Positions 26,159-36,900 of a stretch of 64,000 nucleotides of DNA are shown here, piece after piece (position 1 is the stretch's first letter; each line of letters starts with the position of its first letter). The stretch comes from Scleromitrula shiraiana (lineage: Eukaryota > Ascomycota > Leotiomycetes > Helotiales > Sclerotiniaceae), in assembly GCA_028455995.1 (NCBI GenBank), contig JABELC010000004.1, positions 2,356,001-2,420,000 of the forward strand, read 5' to 3'. Both the position numbers and the translations under genes were made by a program. The notes under the pieces are model-generated. The model ran no database searches, was not told where the DNA came from, and saw nothing but the letters and a program-made list of their open reading frames with translations.

Positions 26159-27520
26159 TTACCAGGGAACTAAACCTTCTGGCCACATAGGATATTCTAC
26201 CCCATCAATGATTTCTACATCCTCGCCCCTCTTCCTCATTTCATCCATCCCATCCACCCCCTCCTCACCCTCATCCCACCTCTTCCAATTCGACCTACAA
26301 TCCCCCGGTACATATTTCGCCGCGTCCATCTGCAACGTCATCTTAACCTCCGGGCAATAATCCCAAATATGTTTCCTCATCTGCGGCGTGCCCCAAATCC
26401 CCGAATGCAACGTAACCCCACTCCCACCCGTATGATACCCCATCGGTTCGTAAAACCCCTCCCTCCAATCATCAATGCCCTTCACCAAGGCCCCGGCCTT
26501 ATTCACCTCCTTCCCCTTCCCCGCAGCGCCCTTCTTCTTCTCCGCCGCGACCCTCTCCGCCTGCCCGCTGAGCATCTCCCCCGAAAACGTCAGCGATGCC
26601 GTCCCATTCGCGAGTTTCGCCCCCGGTCGATGGCCCAGTCGATCCGTGAGCCAGACGTCCTCGGGCTCGGAAAATGGCTCCCGTACTTGGTATTTTAATA
26701 CCTCGATTATGGCGCTTACTCGGCGCAAACTCAGTCCCCCGTTCCCTCCAAATCGAGCATTGGGATTCCACGGTGCTCCCACCCAGTCGTAGTCCAGCCA
26801 GTTGTTGAGGCTTTGACGACTATTAGCACAGAGCATGCTGTCAGTTTGGAAAACGAGCAGCCATTCCGCCGGCTGCAGCACCGTTTCATATAACCAGAGA
26901 TTGGTCAGGAATCGGCTGATTTCCTCCTGGGAGCCGGTCGTCATGTTGGAGGGGATGTACGTGAGGTCTAGTTTCCCGCTGGCGACGTGCTGACGGATGG
27001 AGCGGCTGCTGTTGACGTGTTGCACGCTTTCGAGACTGCCCATGAAGCGGAAGCGCCAGTCGGGGGGCACGACGGACATGAAGTGGAGGATTAGTGGGGA
27101 GAGGATGGGGTTTACGCGGTTTTCGATTAGGAGGGCTACTTTGCTTTCGTTGTATTTGGAATGGCTGGTTTGAGGGCCATAGTCGAGTGTTACTTTTGGG
27201 AGGGTGGGTAATGAGGGGGGATCGGGTATGCTGGGTTTGAAGAGTAGGATTGAGAGGATACTGGGTTGGGGAAAGGAAACATTTTATGTTAGTATGTATT
27301 GTACTATAATGTGATATAATGTAGTAGATGCGTGTTACATGAAATATATATGGAATGCATTATTATATGTTGTGTTTGTTTTTCATACTTACAAAAATAA
27401 AACCACACCTCCAACAACTCGCATTCGACGAGTTGTTTTTGACCAAGCGACCATAACGGCTGATCCCGTCGTATCCCATACATCTTCAATACTCATACCA
27501 TTCGAGATAGAAGCCGACAT
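26159..27520 (-). CDS. DUF5672 protein, copy 1: predicted type II membrane protein, glycosyltransferase-like
   Basis: Uncharacterised fungal DUF5672 family. Exons 27393-27520 and 26159-27260 give 409 residues; the intron joins TT|T inside the membrane segment. The start is the Met at 27518-27520 (MSASISNGMS), with an internal Met nine residues on. A short basic N-terminus (KTTRRMR) precedes one hydrophobic helix, VVGGVVLFFILSILLF, as in Golgi type II proteins. The conserved core runs from KVALLIENR and MSVVPPDWRF through WLLVFQTDSMLCANSRQSLN and WLDYDWVGAPW to FGGNGGLSLRRVSAI, and ends with MGYHTGGSGVTLH and IWDYCPEVKMTL. TDS in the middle block resembles the metal-binding DxD of GT-A glycosyltransferases; this is inference. 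A Lys/Ala/Gly-rich insert (AAEKKKGAAGKGKEVNKAG) lies in the C-terminal half. First of three paralogues within 7 kb. Confidence 0.8.
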
Positions 27521-28998
27521 TTTTGGCGTGAATGAGGCCGATAACGACCAAAGAAGGGAAACGGTTGAGGCGGACTCTCAGATCTCGAAATATTTGTGCA
27601 TTCGAGTCAGTCAAATTGATATTAAGATTAAGATATTGGCAGTATGTATGTAGTGATTTGATGATAGGCTAAAAAAAATATTCACTTGAATAATTGTTGA
27701 TACAATATCATGTCATAGCAACAATTCATCGTTGATAATATGACGCGGCCTTAGGTTTTGCGAATTTGAAGATTAGATGCCCAGGTGGAGAAGTTAACGG
27801 GTCGAGTCGATGTTTGATTGAATTTTGACAAGGCGGGAAGGAAAGATGAAGGAAGGGAGTTATTAGATTAGACTAGACTTTTGCTCAAGTGATATTATTC
27901 CAAGGTTTGTTCGTACAGCCCTCTCTCAAACATACAACCGGGGTAGTCCGTAGATGAATTGATAGATGGATCTGATTGAAAGGATGAATGCATATGTGTG
28001 ACCCGCCACCCGCAGAAACACTAAAATAAATTCTACGAAAAAATGACACTTTGGTCAAATAATAATGGCACCTGGTGTACAACTACACACTAATTCAAAA
28101 TGGGAAATATCATCTTCTCTTACCTTTAGATACATGTTCAGGTAGTAGTATGTTTCAACCTTTTGATAACTACCCGAGTGACCAAAGTAATAGGAGACGA
28201 TCCTCCAGGACTATTTATTCACATCAACCATTACTACCCTATGCTTATCGTTATTATATTCAATTTGATACTCTGAACCCGTATGCTTGTTGATGCTTAC
28301 TGTACCGTATTTTGATTATCAAACCATGCACAGAGTGAAGCTAGAATTAGAGATAACATCAGCTCACCTCATTCCGGGCACGATATCTCGTCTATTTTAC
28401 TCGAGTACTATACCCCGTGTATCGATCGGATCTAAAATGTTAAACTAGGGTAAGGATACGTATGACTGACTGTGTTCCCAACCGTGATCAGCGTGAAGAA
28501 AACACGAAATGGGGTCAATTTAATTCTGTTCAGGGGTATTTCTATAAGCCACGAGTAGGTTACACGGCGGGGGTATCAGGGAAATCTTTAAATGCCCCCA
28601 ATTTCTCTCTGTGGCTTTTTCAATGATTGAGATTTTCTGAGACTCGAACATTATGTGGCTTGTGAGTAAAGGGTAGCTCCCTCTTCAAGCGAGAGACATT
28701 TTGTCCACATATTTTCTTTTCATTTTGAGACTTCATCAATTATCACAATGATGTTATCGGATAGATTTTCGATTTTTTGCAAGTGCAATATGGGCGAAGG
28801 GGCAACTTTACTCGAGACTCGAAATTCAACCGTAACAAACGGACGAAAATCGCCACACAATGATTCGGCGAGGATAGTACTATTGAATATGAATGAAGCC
28901 CATACATACATTCCTTAAGACATTCGAGCAATTTACATCTCCTCGTTCTAAAAGATAACAGAAAGTTGTGAGGTTGATAGGAAAGCTATCGATCGATC
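27521..28998. other. Divergent promoter region between DUF5672 copies 1 and 2
   Basis: About 1.48 kb between two oppositely directed paralogues. No coding frame, long repeat or recognisable element was found. Copy 2's ATG is preceded by CTATCGATCGATC. Confidence 0.55.
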
Positions 28999-30145
28999 AT
29001 GGCACCGTCCGTTGAAGATCCTCGACGTCGATTACACAATTTCATCTTGGTGGCCTTTTTTTCCCTAATCATTATATGGATATTTAAACTTTCTCATCCG
29101 GGGTTTACTCTAATAAATGCATACTCGGGTTATAATTCAACTCTAAACTCATCAACATCCATACCAGGAACCCACAACTCACGGCCTAATTCGGCAAGTA
29201 AAAATAAACCAGATGCTTCAATCACAGCAGGAGATGATGTTTTCAATGGAACCATATTCAATAAGGCGGCAGTGATAATAGAGGATAGCTACCGCCCCGA
29301 AGTAGTTCCCCTGATCCTCCATTTCAGCAGCGTTCTCGGTCCAACCTGGCCCATACTAATCTATACATCCATCGAATCTGTCACATCATTTTCCTCCTCC
29401 GCAGCCCTATCCCGATACATAGCGCCGGGACTCGTGCAAGTACGGAAATTACCTCAAGATGTGCTTTTCACGGATCTCGACACTAGAAATAAATTCATGA
29501 CGGATGCGTGGTTGTGGGAGAGTTTGGCGCCCGCGGAATTTATCCTCTTGTTTCATAGCGATAGTATGTTATGTGCTAATGCGGCGAGGAGTGTCGAGGA
29601 CTTTTTTCAATACGATTTAGTGGGGATGCCGGTTCAGGATAAGGGCCATAGGGGTGGATTAAGTTTAAGGAAGAGGACTAGTATTCTGAGGGTTTTGGAA
29701 AATTGGGAGTTTGGTGAAAAGGGCAAGGCTAAGAAGAAAGAGGAAGAAGGTATTTCGGAAGATCAATGGTTTCACGAAAAGTAGGTTTGCTCGGTTCGAT
29801 CGAAAACTATATATCTATCTATTTATCTATTCCATGAGCACGAAAAACCTAAAAGAACTAACTAACTACATCTATAGATTAAAAAAATTACAAGATGATG
29901 AAGCCACAGATGGTATTGATCCCGAAGACGAAAGAGCAATCAATCTACCGACGACGGATATTTCGCATACGTTCAGCGTCGAGTCGATAGAATTTCCTCA
30001 TCCGTTGGGTCTACATCGTGTTCATAAGTGGAAGGAGGATCAGAGAGGTAAACTGGATGATTGGTGTCCGGAATACAAGTTATGTTCTCCGGGAAGGAAA
30101 AGTAAAGATGTTCCTACTTTTGAAAATGGTGGCATGCAGTGGTAG
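28999..30145 (+). CDS. DUF5672 protein, copy 2 (divergent paralogue), type II membrane protein
   Basis: Exons 28999-29780 and 29878-30145 give 349 residues. The N-terminus MAPSVEDPRRRLHN is basic, followed by one hydrophobic helix FILVAFFSLIIIWIFKL, then a Ser/Thr/Asn-rich stem (about 40-85) with several N-x-S/T sites. The core repeats the family blocks in changed form: KAAVIIEDSYRPEVVPLILH, FILLFHSDSMLCANAARSVE, YDLVGMPV, RGGLSLRKRTSILRVL and LDDWCPEYKLC. The HSDSMLCAN block keeps the Asp-Ser pair seen in all three copies, while the PPDWR motif of copies 1 and 3 is changed to GPTWP. A Lys/Glu-rich loop (GEKGKAKKKEEEG) lies just before the intron. A role in glycan transfer is inferred from topology and the DxD-like motif only. 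Confidence 0.78.
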
Positions 30146-31531
30146 TGAGTAAATATTTGGTTAGTTTGGTTTGGTTTACCTGGGATTTGGGGTTTGGTAT
30201 GACTATGGATGGTACGGTATGGATGCATGGATGAATGGGTATGGGAACATTGTATATTATCTCTAACTTGGAGTTGGCAGAATCATTATGTTACACTAGA
30301 TAGACGTGGTACTGAATGAAAATTCTCTTTTCATTCATTTTATCTGGACATAATCCATCTTTCGAGTATCATTTATTAGCCCTTTTTGCTCCCCTTATCG
30401 TGCAAGGGAAATTATATACTTTCCACATTCCTTGAGAGTAATGTGTGGCTTCCACAGGGCAAGATAAGCTTTTTGTTTACTCTTTGTTTCTTTCTTTTAG
30501 AAATAAATACAATAAAATATGGAAATCTGAATTAGGTGTGGAATTAGACTTGGTGTTTTATAGTCCTTCATGTCTCGGAAACTAATATGTAAGTCTTATT
30601 AGGTAGACTCGGTAGAAAAGTATAACTTTTTTCGAATCAATAAGACGAAAATACGATTATAATTTCTAGCAAAAAGTTAAATATGCCCATATGAAGACTT
30701 TTATATTGGTGTATATTGATAGATGTCTCAATCTAAAGATTCTCACCACCAGGGATATAATAATTCTTTGCTCAACGTCGTTAGATTAGCTCGATTAGAT
30801 AACCACACACCTCAAGTCAATGCATTTTAAATGCCCCCAACCACAAATCTCAATCCTCAATCCTCAATACTCAATCCTCAATCCTCAATCCTCGAACCGA
30901 AAATAGATGGATGGCACGTTTCGAATCTTTTGGTTTGTAATTGAACTATTGATTTCTGATCTCAGCCTACTATTACATACATATAATTCTAATTTTGAAT
31001 GCAACCCGACAACCTACCAGTAGATACACACACAGCCATACACCCTACAACCAACTTCCTCCAACATAGTAAACTCTTGCCCTGATCATCTCATCTTATT
31101 TTACTTTGTATCTGGTCTGTACAATTTCTGACTTGTGATATAGCTTTTTCCGAATTCCTTGTCATGTTGTCATCATGCGAATTGACCATGTAAGGTCATT
31201 TGAGTAGCCTTTTGTCTACATACCTCGATCCAAAGTCTGCATCTTTATTCTCATACAATTTCTTTCTTGCTCCGAATCCGATCCGAAAATTGTACTGTGC
31301 CACCCGACCCGAAATAGTAACATACAGTCTGGGGGAGGCAAGGCAAACCAGATCAAGACTCTCCTCACAAAAAAAAGTCGGGCCACCGTATCAACAAAAT
31401 TTCATCACTTACTTCCAAGGGAAAAATAAATTTCCCTGTGAACTTCTTGATATCGATTCTTTTGCATATTTTACTTAAAAAAATTGTCTTGTTGCAAACT
31501 GGAAAGGCATACGACACACGACACATGAAAT
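30146..31531. other. Intergenic region between DUF5672 copies 2 and 3
   Basis: About 1.39 kb. It holds a short array of CAATCCTCAATCCTC units near 30850-30895 and otherwise nothing recognised. It presumably contains the terminator of copy 2 and the promoter of copy 3. Confidence 0.5.
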
Positions 31532-32989
31532 ATGTCGTCCTCAGCTCTTGGACCCGGGTCGCTGGGTGGTGGTGGAATCTTAGCAATAAATAAAACTAGG
31601 GTCTTGTTATTGATATCTTTAATAGCTACGTAAGTTCTATTGTATTGCATGATAAGTTGAATCAAGCTTTGATCATTTATATACAAACAAGCATCATATA
31701 TACAAATGTTCAAACTAATTTTTACCACTATTTATTGACATCTGAATTCAAAAGAAGGGAAAAGGAAGGTAGGAGATAAATACTAACAAATCCGCAACTA
31801 ACAGATGGACAATCGCCCATTTCGTGCCCAAATATCAACCCGTCGTCACTCAACATCTAAAAGACAAACTGTCCTCCGCAACCGACAAAATTCCCAAGTT
31901 AAAAGTAGATTGGTATCCTAACTCCGACCCCCGCAGCCAATTCAACACATCCAAAGTAGCCCTCCTGATCGAAGGCCGACCCATCCCTCACCTGGTCCCT
32001 CAAATCCTCCACATGATTTCCGTGGTTCCTCCAGATTGGCGATTCGTCTTCATCGGCACCAATAAAAGTGTCACCACTGTTGGGAGAAGTTTCGCAACGC
32101 AATATCAACAGGCCAATGGCAAACTTGACATTATGGTGCTTCCGAAACCGTGGAAGATAGATAGTAAGGAGGACGTCTTTAGATTGCTTACCGATTTGAG
32201 GTTTTATGATGAGTTTCTGCCCGAAGTGGAGTGGTTACTTAAGTATGAGGCGGATTCTATCATGTGTGGGAATTCGGAGGAGAGTTTAAATGACTGGTTG
32301 GATTATGATTGGGCTGGTGCTCCTAGGTGAGTTCAAATTTCCAGTGTTTGTTTTCTTTTCCCTCCGCGATCAAGATCAAAGATGACGGGAAAAGGGGGGA
32401 CTATTTTTGTTGGTCAAGTATAGGAAACTAACCTTTGAGTATCAGATCCGAAGGAGATCATTTCGCCGGTAACGGGGGACTTTCATTCCGGCGTATATCC
32501 ACCGTTCGAAAGATATTAAATTTCCAATCCCGATTTAATGATACAGATCCGGAAGATGAATGGTATGGGAAACGAATTACGATACTACCAGGAGCGCGCG
32601 TGGCGAGCGGAGAAGAAGAAGATCATTTCTCGGTCGAAGATGTATATCATGAGAGACCGATGGGATTTCATGTTCGAGATGGGGGGGGAACGCTTCCGGA
32701 GGCGGTGTGGAAGGATCCGAGACAGAGGAAGAAAATCTTTGAGTATTGTCCCGAGTTGAGTATGATTGTTCCGATGAAGTTGGAGAGGGAGAGGTGTGAG
32801 GGGGATAATCGGATGGGGGAGGTTATTGATGCGAAGAAGGAGAAGGAAAAAGCTGAGAAGGAGAAAGCTGAGAAGGAGAAGGCGGCAAAGGAAAAAGCAG
32901 AAAAAGAGCAAGCCGAGAAGGAGAAGGCAGAAAAAGAAAAAATGGAAAAGGACCTGCATAAAGATGCACCCACAAAGGACCAACAATAA
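31532..32989 (+). CDS. DUF5672 protein, copy 3, with charged Lys/Glu/Ala repeat tail
   Basis: Exons 31532-31629, 31805-32326 and 32446-32989 give 387 residues; the phase-2 joins AC|A and AG|A fit. The N-terminus has one hydrophobic helix, RVLLLISLIATWTIAHFV, so a type II membrane protein is likely. The core is closer to copy 1 than to copy 2: KVALLIEGRPIPHLVPQILH, ISVVPPDWRFVFIGT, WLLKYEADSIMCGNSEESLN, WLDYDWAGAPR, FAGNGGLSFRRISTV, MGFHVRDGGGTLPEAVW and FEYCPELSMIV. The Asp-Ser pair of the DxD-like motif is kept. After the family domain comes a tail of about 45 residues made of EKEKAEKEKAA-type heptad-like repeats, predicted to be a charged helix or coiled coil and absent from copies 1 and 2. 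No function is demonstrated for the family as far as I know. Confidence 0.8.
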
Positions 32990-33944
32990 TACAACATAAC
33001 AAACAGTAACGAAAAATGGCGCTTTTCCATAGGGGTTCTTGTGGGTTAAATAACTATCTATTCAAGTATGATGGATGGATTGGATGGGACGGTATGGGCT
33101 TAGGTGGTTAAACGGATCCATAGACTTTTACATCTTGTATTTTATTTATTTCATCTATCTAATTATTTATTAACCTGAAACACTACACCAAGTAAGAATT
33201 TCTGTTTTGTCCCTCTAATCTATGTGAGGAATTTTCTCTATCACTCTGTTTTGGGGATTAGTTTTATTATATAGTTCTTTCTCTTGAAGGGGTGGACTTT
33301 TCTCTCTCTGTGTATATATGTACTGCTTGTACTGGAATAAGTATCACGGTCTAATCTAATCACATCAGATCAGATCCGATGTTGGATTTGATATATCATA
33401 TGAGCAGGAGGTTAAATAACATGATGGTTCACTTGAGCGCTGGTCTTTTGTTTTTTTGATTTATTGTAATGTGCAATTGAATTAGAGTATGAAGATTTAG
33501 GGGAGTGAATGATATAGTTTTATTTCGTTGATTATATATAGGGGATGAGATTACTTTGTTACAATCTTATTTTATCAGATGGAAGCCTTTATATTGATAA
33601 TGTTTTAATTCCAAAGGCGTCATCTTATTTATATAGATTAGGTAGATTCATTTTTGTAACATCGGGCTTTGGGTAGTACTACGGGTTGTTTCAATGATAA
33701 AGTTATTAATATGAAGCAGTCTAGTTGTACTTCATTAATTATTCTATGACCAGGGATGTCAAAACTATATCTTTTGTTCTTCTGGCGCTTCAACGATCGA
33801 CCGCAAACATTGTATCGTACGTAGTCTGTGGATCAACCACAGGTCACATGAACAATATTGAACTTTCCCAACCATACTAGTAGATCGTGGCCTCTCTATG
33901 AGAGTGCTACAGAAACAGTTCACTAGTGTCTCCTAATCACGATC
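32990..33944. other. Intergenic region, nothing recognised
   Basis: About 955 bases, AT-rich, between copy 3 and the end of the MFS pseudogene. Only short frames without motifs are present. Confidence 0.5.
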
Positions 33945-35365
33945 TCAAGTCTCCACTGCTTTATATCTCATGACGGCAATGAGAGGTGGCAGGAGCGCTA
34001 CAGCCCCGCCGGCCATAACCACTCCAGCTAGCCTTGACAAAATAGTCCGTACTGAGATTTACCAAAGCTCCCGCAATAGGTGATCCGATAAGAATCCCAA
34101 TAGCCGCCGTAATCCAACTCATACCCAATCGAGTCCCAATAACATTCATCGATGGCGATAACGTTGGATGTGCCACTGCCGCAGCGGGTGCTGTAACTAG
34201 AACACCAGATATGAATCCCCAGATGATACAGAATACTACAAAACCCCCTTCGTTGTGTATTCCTAACCAGGTGAACATGACAATGACAGCGGCGAAGGTC
34301 CAGAAGGCCAAAGTTTGAATAGAATCGACGCGGTTGGCAATGAGGAATGGAACTGTTCGACCAAAGAATGAGCCGGCGTTGGTGATGGCTAAAAGATAGA
34401 AGGAGAAAGTTTCGTCAATCTTCAGATTGTAAATGGCGTATGAGGGGATATAAAAAAGGGGTATATAGAATGCTACGAAGATAAGAAGAAGAGCAATGAC
34501 AAATCCTAAGAATGGAAGTTCGGTGAAAGCTTTAAAATCGAAGAGAGCTCTCTTGGTTGTGGACTTCGGTTTTTTGTGTTGACTTAGTATGACGAGGGGG
34601 ATGGCAAGTGTACCGAGACTGATGAACGCGATGGTGCGGACAGTCCAGCCAAATCCAATCTTTGGCTATAACCTGCGAAACATGATTGGGAGGATGATTC
34701 CACCTAGGAAGTTTCACTAAGTATATGTATTCAAACCGACCAATGGATGTCAACTAACCTATACTTGATCACGACGAGGCACACCCAATTGCAAATGGTC
34801 TTTTCGTCGTGATGGGTAGAAATTATAGCAAGCGCCGGGATATAAACGATACCAGCTCCCATTCTAACGACGATACCTTGAGAAAGGATAATTTGATAGA
34901 ACTTGCTAGAAAGGCTAAGCATCATCATTCCAAACACGATCATGAAGCACCCAGCAGCCATCAGGATCCGAATATATCCTCGATCAAATAATGGTCCCGA
35001 CGCAATACCAACAAAGACTACCATGAATGACTGTATACTGCCGATCCATGATATCATTGATGCAGACTGCGGCAAGGTTGTGATATAGTAGGATTCAAAT
35101 GCTCCAAAGCTCGCGGTGAGTCCCCTTTTCTTGATGAGTGTATGTTATAATTTAATTTACAACTTGTGAATTCAAACATACCAAGTATTTGTGAAAATAA
35201 AAAATGCATCTAGAACACACAGCTAAGCGCCAAGTCCGCCGTGAGTGGGGATTCTTGGAGCGGGGCAATCGCGTCATCTGGGGAAGGAGAAGGTAAGGAT
35301 AATTCTTTTTCTGGGGAATCGGTATCAGTGCTCCCATTCTACTCCTCCTCATTACTAGCGACCAT
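33945..35365 (-). pseudogene. MFS monocarboxylate-type transporter, pseudogene with multiple lesions
   Basis: The remains read clearly as a fungal MFS transporter of the monocarboxylate porter type: AFFIFTNTW, then ASMISWIGSIQSFMVVFVG, GPLFDRGYIRILMAAG, FGWTVRTIAFISLGTLAIP, SFFGRTVPFLIANRVD and GALVNLSTDYFVKA, followed by a last stretch in a shifted frame ending at TGA 33945-33947. Lesions from N- to C-terminus are: TAG at codon 9 (35339-35341); a frame change near 35240; TAG in place of the conserved Trp (35223-35225); a frame change near 34810; TGA at 34769-34771; TAG at 34666-34668; and a frame change near 34030. Introns near 35110-35190 and 34710-34755 are still recognisable. Several stops fit C-to-T or G-to-A changes. 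The start lies 12 bases from a RIP-mutated element, so spread of RIP is a likely cause of decay. Confidence 0.85.
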
Positions 35366-35377
35366 GGCTGGTTTCTA

Positions 35378-36462
35378 CTCGGTTAAATTAAAATTGAAGC
35401 ACGCGCAAAATAAGCGAATCGCTTCAAAATCGACGATTTTATACAAAACACCTCTTGCGCCGATGTAAATAAATCGATCAATTATTTATAGAATTATTTA
35501 AAATATTAAATATAGACTATTTTTATATTAAAATATTTATTATTAAAATGTAAAGATTAAATAATAATTTTAAAATTTATAATATTTAATTAAATATGAA
35601 GTAAAAATCATATAAAAATACTATAATTTTAATTTGATTTAAATCAAGAAAATTATTATATTAGAAAATAATAAAGATATATATGAATATATAAAAAAAG
35701 TTTATTTAATATGAATATTATATATATTAAAAATATATAAAAGATATAATATAATAAAGTTAAAAAGAGTATATATAATGTTTATGTCACGGTTCTAAGG
35801 GTCTGTATTTAAGGTTCTGTACAAGTGTGGCCTCAGGCCACAAGGCCGAAACCACTTCTATATAGTCGGCCTTCTTTAGCCAGCTTAGACTTAGTTCCTT
35901 ATGAATCAACAACTTTATCACCTTGACAGTTTATAAGCATTAAGCATCAAGTATTATTATATTAACTTCGATTTTTAAAAATCATCAAAATCATTTTGAA
36001 TTTTTATATATAATAATTTATATCTTTATTATTAATATATTAAAATGTTATTTAATATAACTTTGATTTAAATAAATTATTAAGATTTTTAAAAATTTTA
36101 AAAAGTTAAAAATATCTTTATAATTTTGATTCTTAAAAAATATTATATTAATTTTTAATATATAATATTTATATTAAATAAAAGCTTTTCTTTTATATAT
36201 TCAAATATATCTTCATTATTTCCTAATATAATAATTTGCTTAAATATTTAATTAAATATTATAAATTTTAAAATCATTATTTGATCTTTACATTTTAATA
36301 ATAAATATTTTAATATAAAAATAATCTATATTTAATATCTTAAATAATTCTATAAATAATTGATCGATTTATTTACATCGGCGCAAGAGGTGTTTTATAT
36401 AAAATCGTCGATTTTGAGGGTTTTTAGCAATTGGCGCGTGCTTTAATTTTAATTTAACCGAG
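35378..36462. mobile_element. TA-flanked inverted-repeat transposon (Tc1/mariner-like or MITE-like), RIP-degraded
   Basis: The left end starts CTCGGTTAAATTAAAATTGA at 35378 and the right end is its inverted match finishing at 36462. Both are flanked by TA (35376-35377 and 36463-36464), the target duplication of Tc1/mariner elements. The arms match for roughly 320-350 bases each (left about 35378-35740, right about 36150-36462). A shared unmutated-looking segment contains CACCTCTTGCGCCGATGTAA, and the left arm has an extra ~48 bases. No transposase frame survives. A nested solo LTR sits in the middle. Identity of the family is unknown. Confidence 0.82.
35785..35928. mobile_element. Solo LTR (144 bp) nested in the RIP-mutated element
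   Basis: The sequence begins TGTCACGG and ends CTTGACA, so it has the TG...CA ends of an LTR, and is flanked by a perfect 5-bp direct repeat GTTTA (35780-35784 and 35929-35933). Its base composition is ordinary, with G/C-rich parts such as GTGGCCTCAGGCCAC, whereas the host element is almost pure A/T. This indicates insertion after RIP. Its small size fits TRIM/SMART-type or short-LTR retrotransposons. Confidence 0.82.
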
Positions 36463-36888
36463 TATTGATATAAATGATATATACAAATAATTCTTACTTA
36501 CTTAATCAGAATCTTTTTTATTAATGTATAATAAGCTTTTTTTATAAATTCTTTTTATATATTTTTAATATAATTATATTAATATTTTTAATATTGAAAT
36601 TATTTATCACTACTATAAAATAAATATTTTTTTAATCTTATTTAAAAAGTTTTTATTTAAAATTACTAATATTATAATTTTAGTTTATTATATAATAATA
36701 TTAAAAACTTAATATTGAAATTTACCAGTAATTATAACTCAGATATTATTTACTTCGAAAAATATAAAATTATTTTTAAAATTATTAAAAGAACTTATTA
36801 AATTTTAAAAAAGTAGTAAAGTAAGATTGAAGTATAATTTTGAGGATTTTCGATAATTTGCATGTGCTTCAATTTTAATTTGACCGAG
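36463..36888. mobile_element. Degenerate second terminus of the same element family
   Basis: At 36860-36888 the sequence TGCTTCAATTTTAATTTGAC followed by CGAG and TA closely matches the right end of the inverted-repeat element at 36440-36464, including the TA just outside. The AT-rich stretch between them is probably part of another decayed copy lying next to or nested with the first. Confidence 0.55.
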
Positions 36889-36900
36889 TAGTAATAAACA

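Larger units (their letters stand above)
35366..36900. other. Extremely AT-rich block with RIP-like composition
   Basis: From about 35465 to 36840 almost all positions are A or T, apart from a central island of normal composition (35785-35928) and the termini of the inverted repeat. The switch to ordinary base composition is abrupt on both sides. This is the usual look of RIP-mutated repeats in Pezizomycotina. A formal RIP index was not computed. Confidence 0.85.

Noticed and set aside
26369..26792. Plus-strand Pro/Ser-rich frames opposite DUF5672 copy 1
   Set aside because: Shadows of a GC-rich coding exon; the minus-strand frame carries the conserved blocks.
32585..33030. Minus-strand hydrophobic frames rich in Phe, Ser and Leu opposite DUF5672 copy 3
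   Set aside because: Antisense of the Lys/Glu/Ala repeat (GAGAAG read backwards gives CTTCTC); no family or start support.
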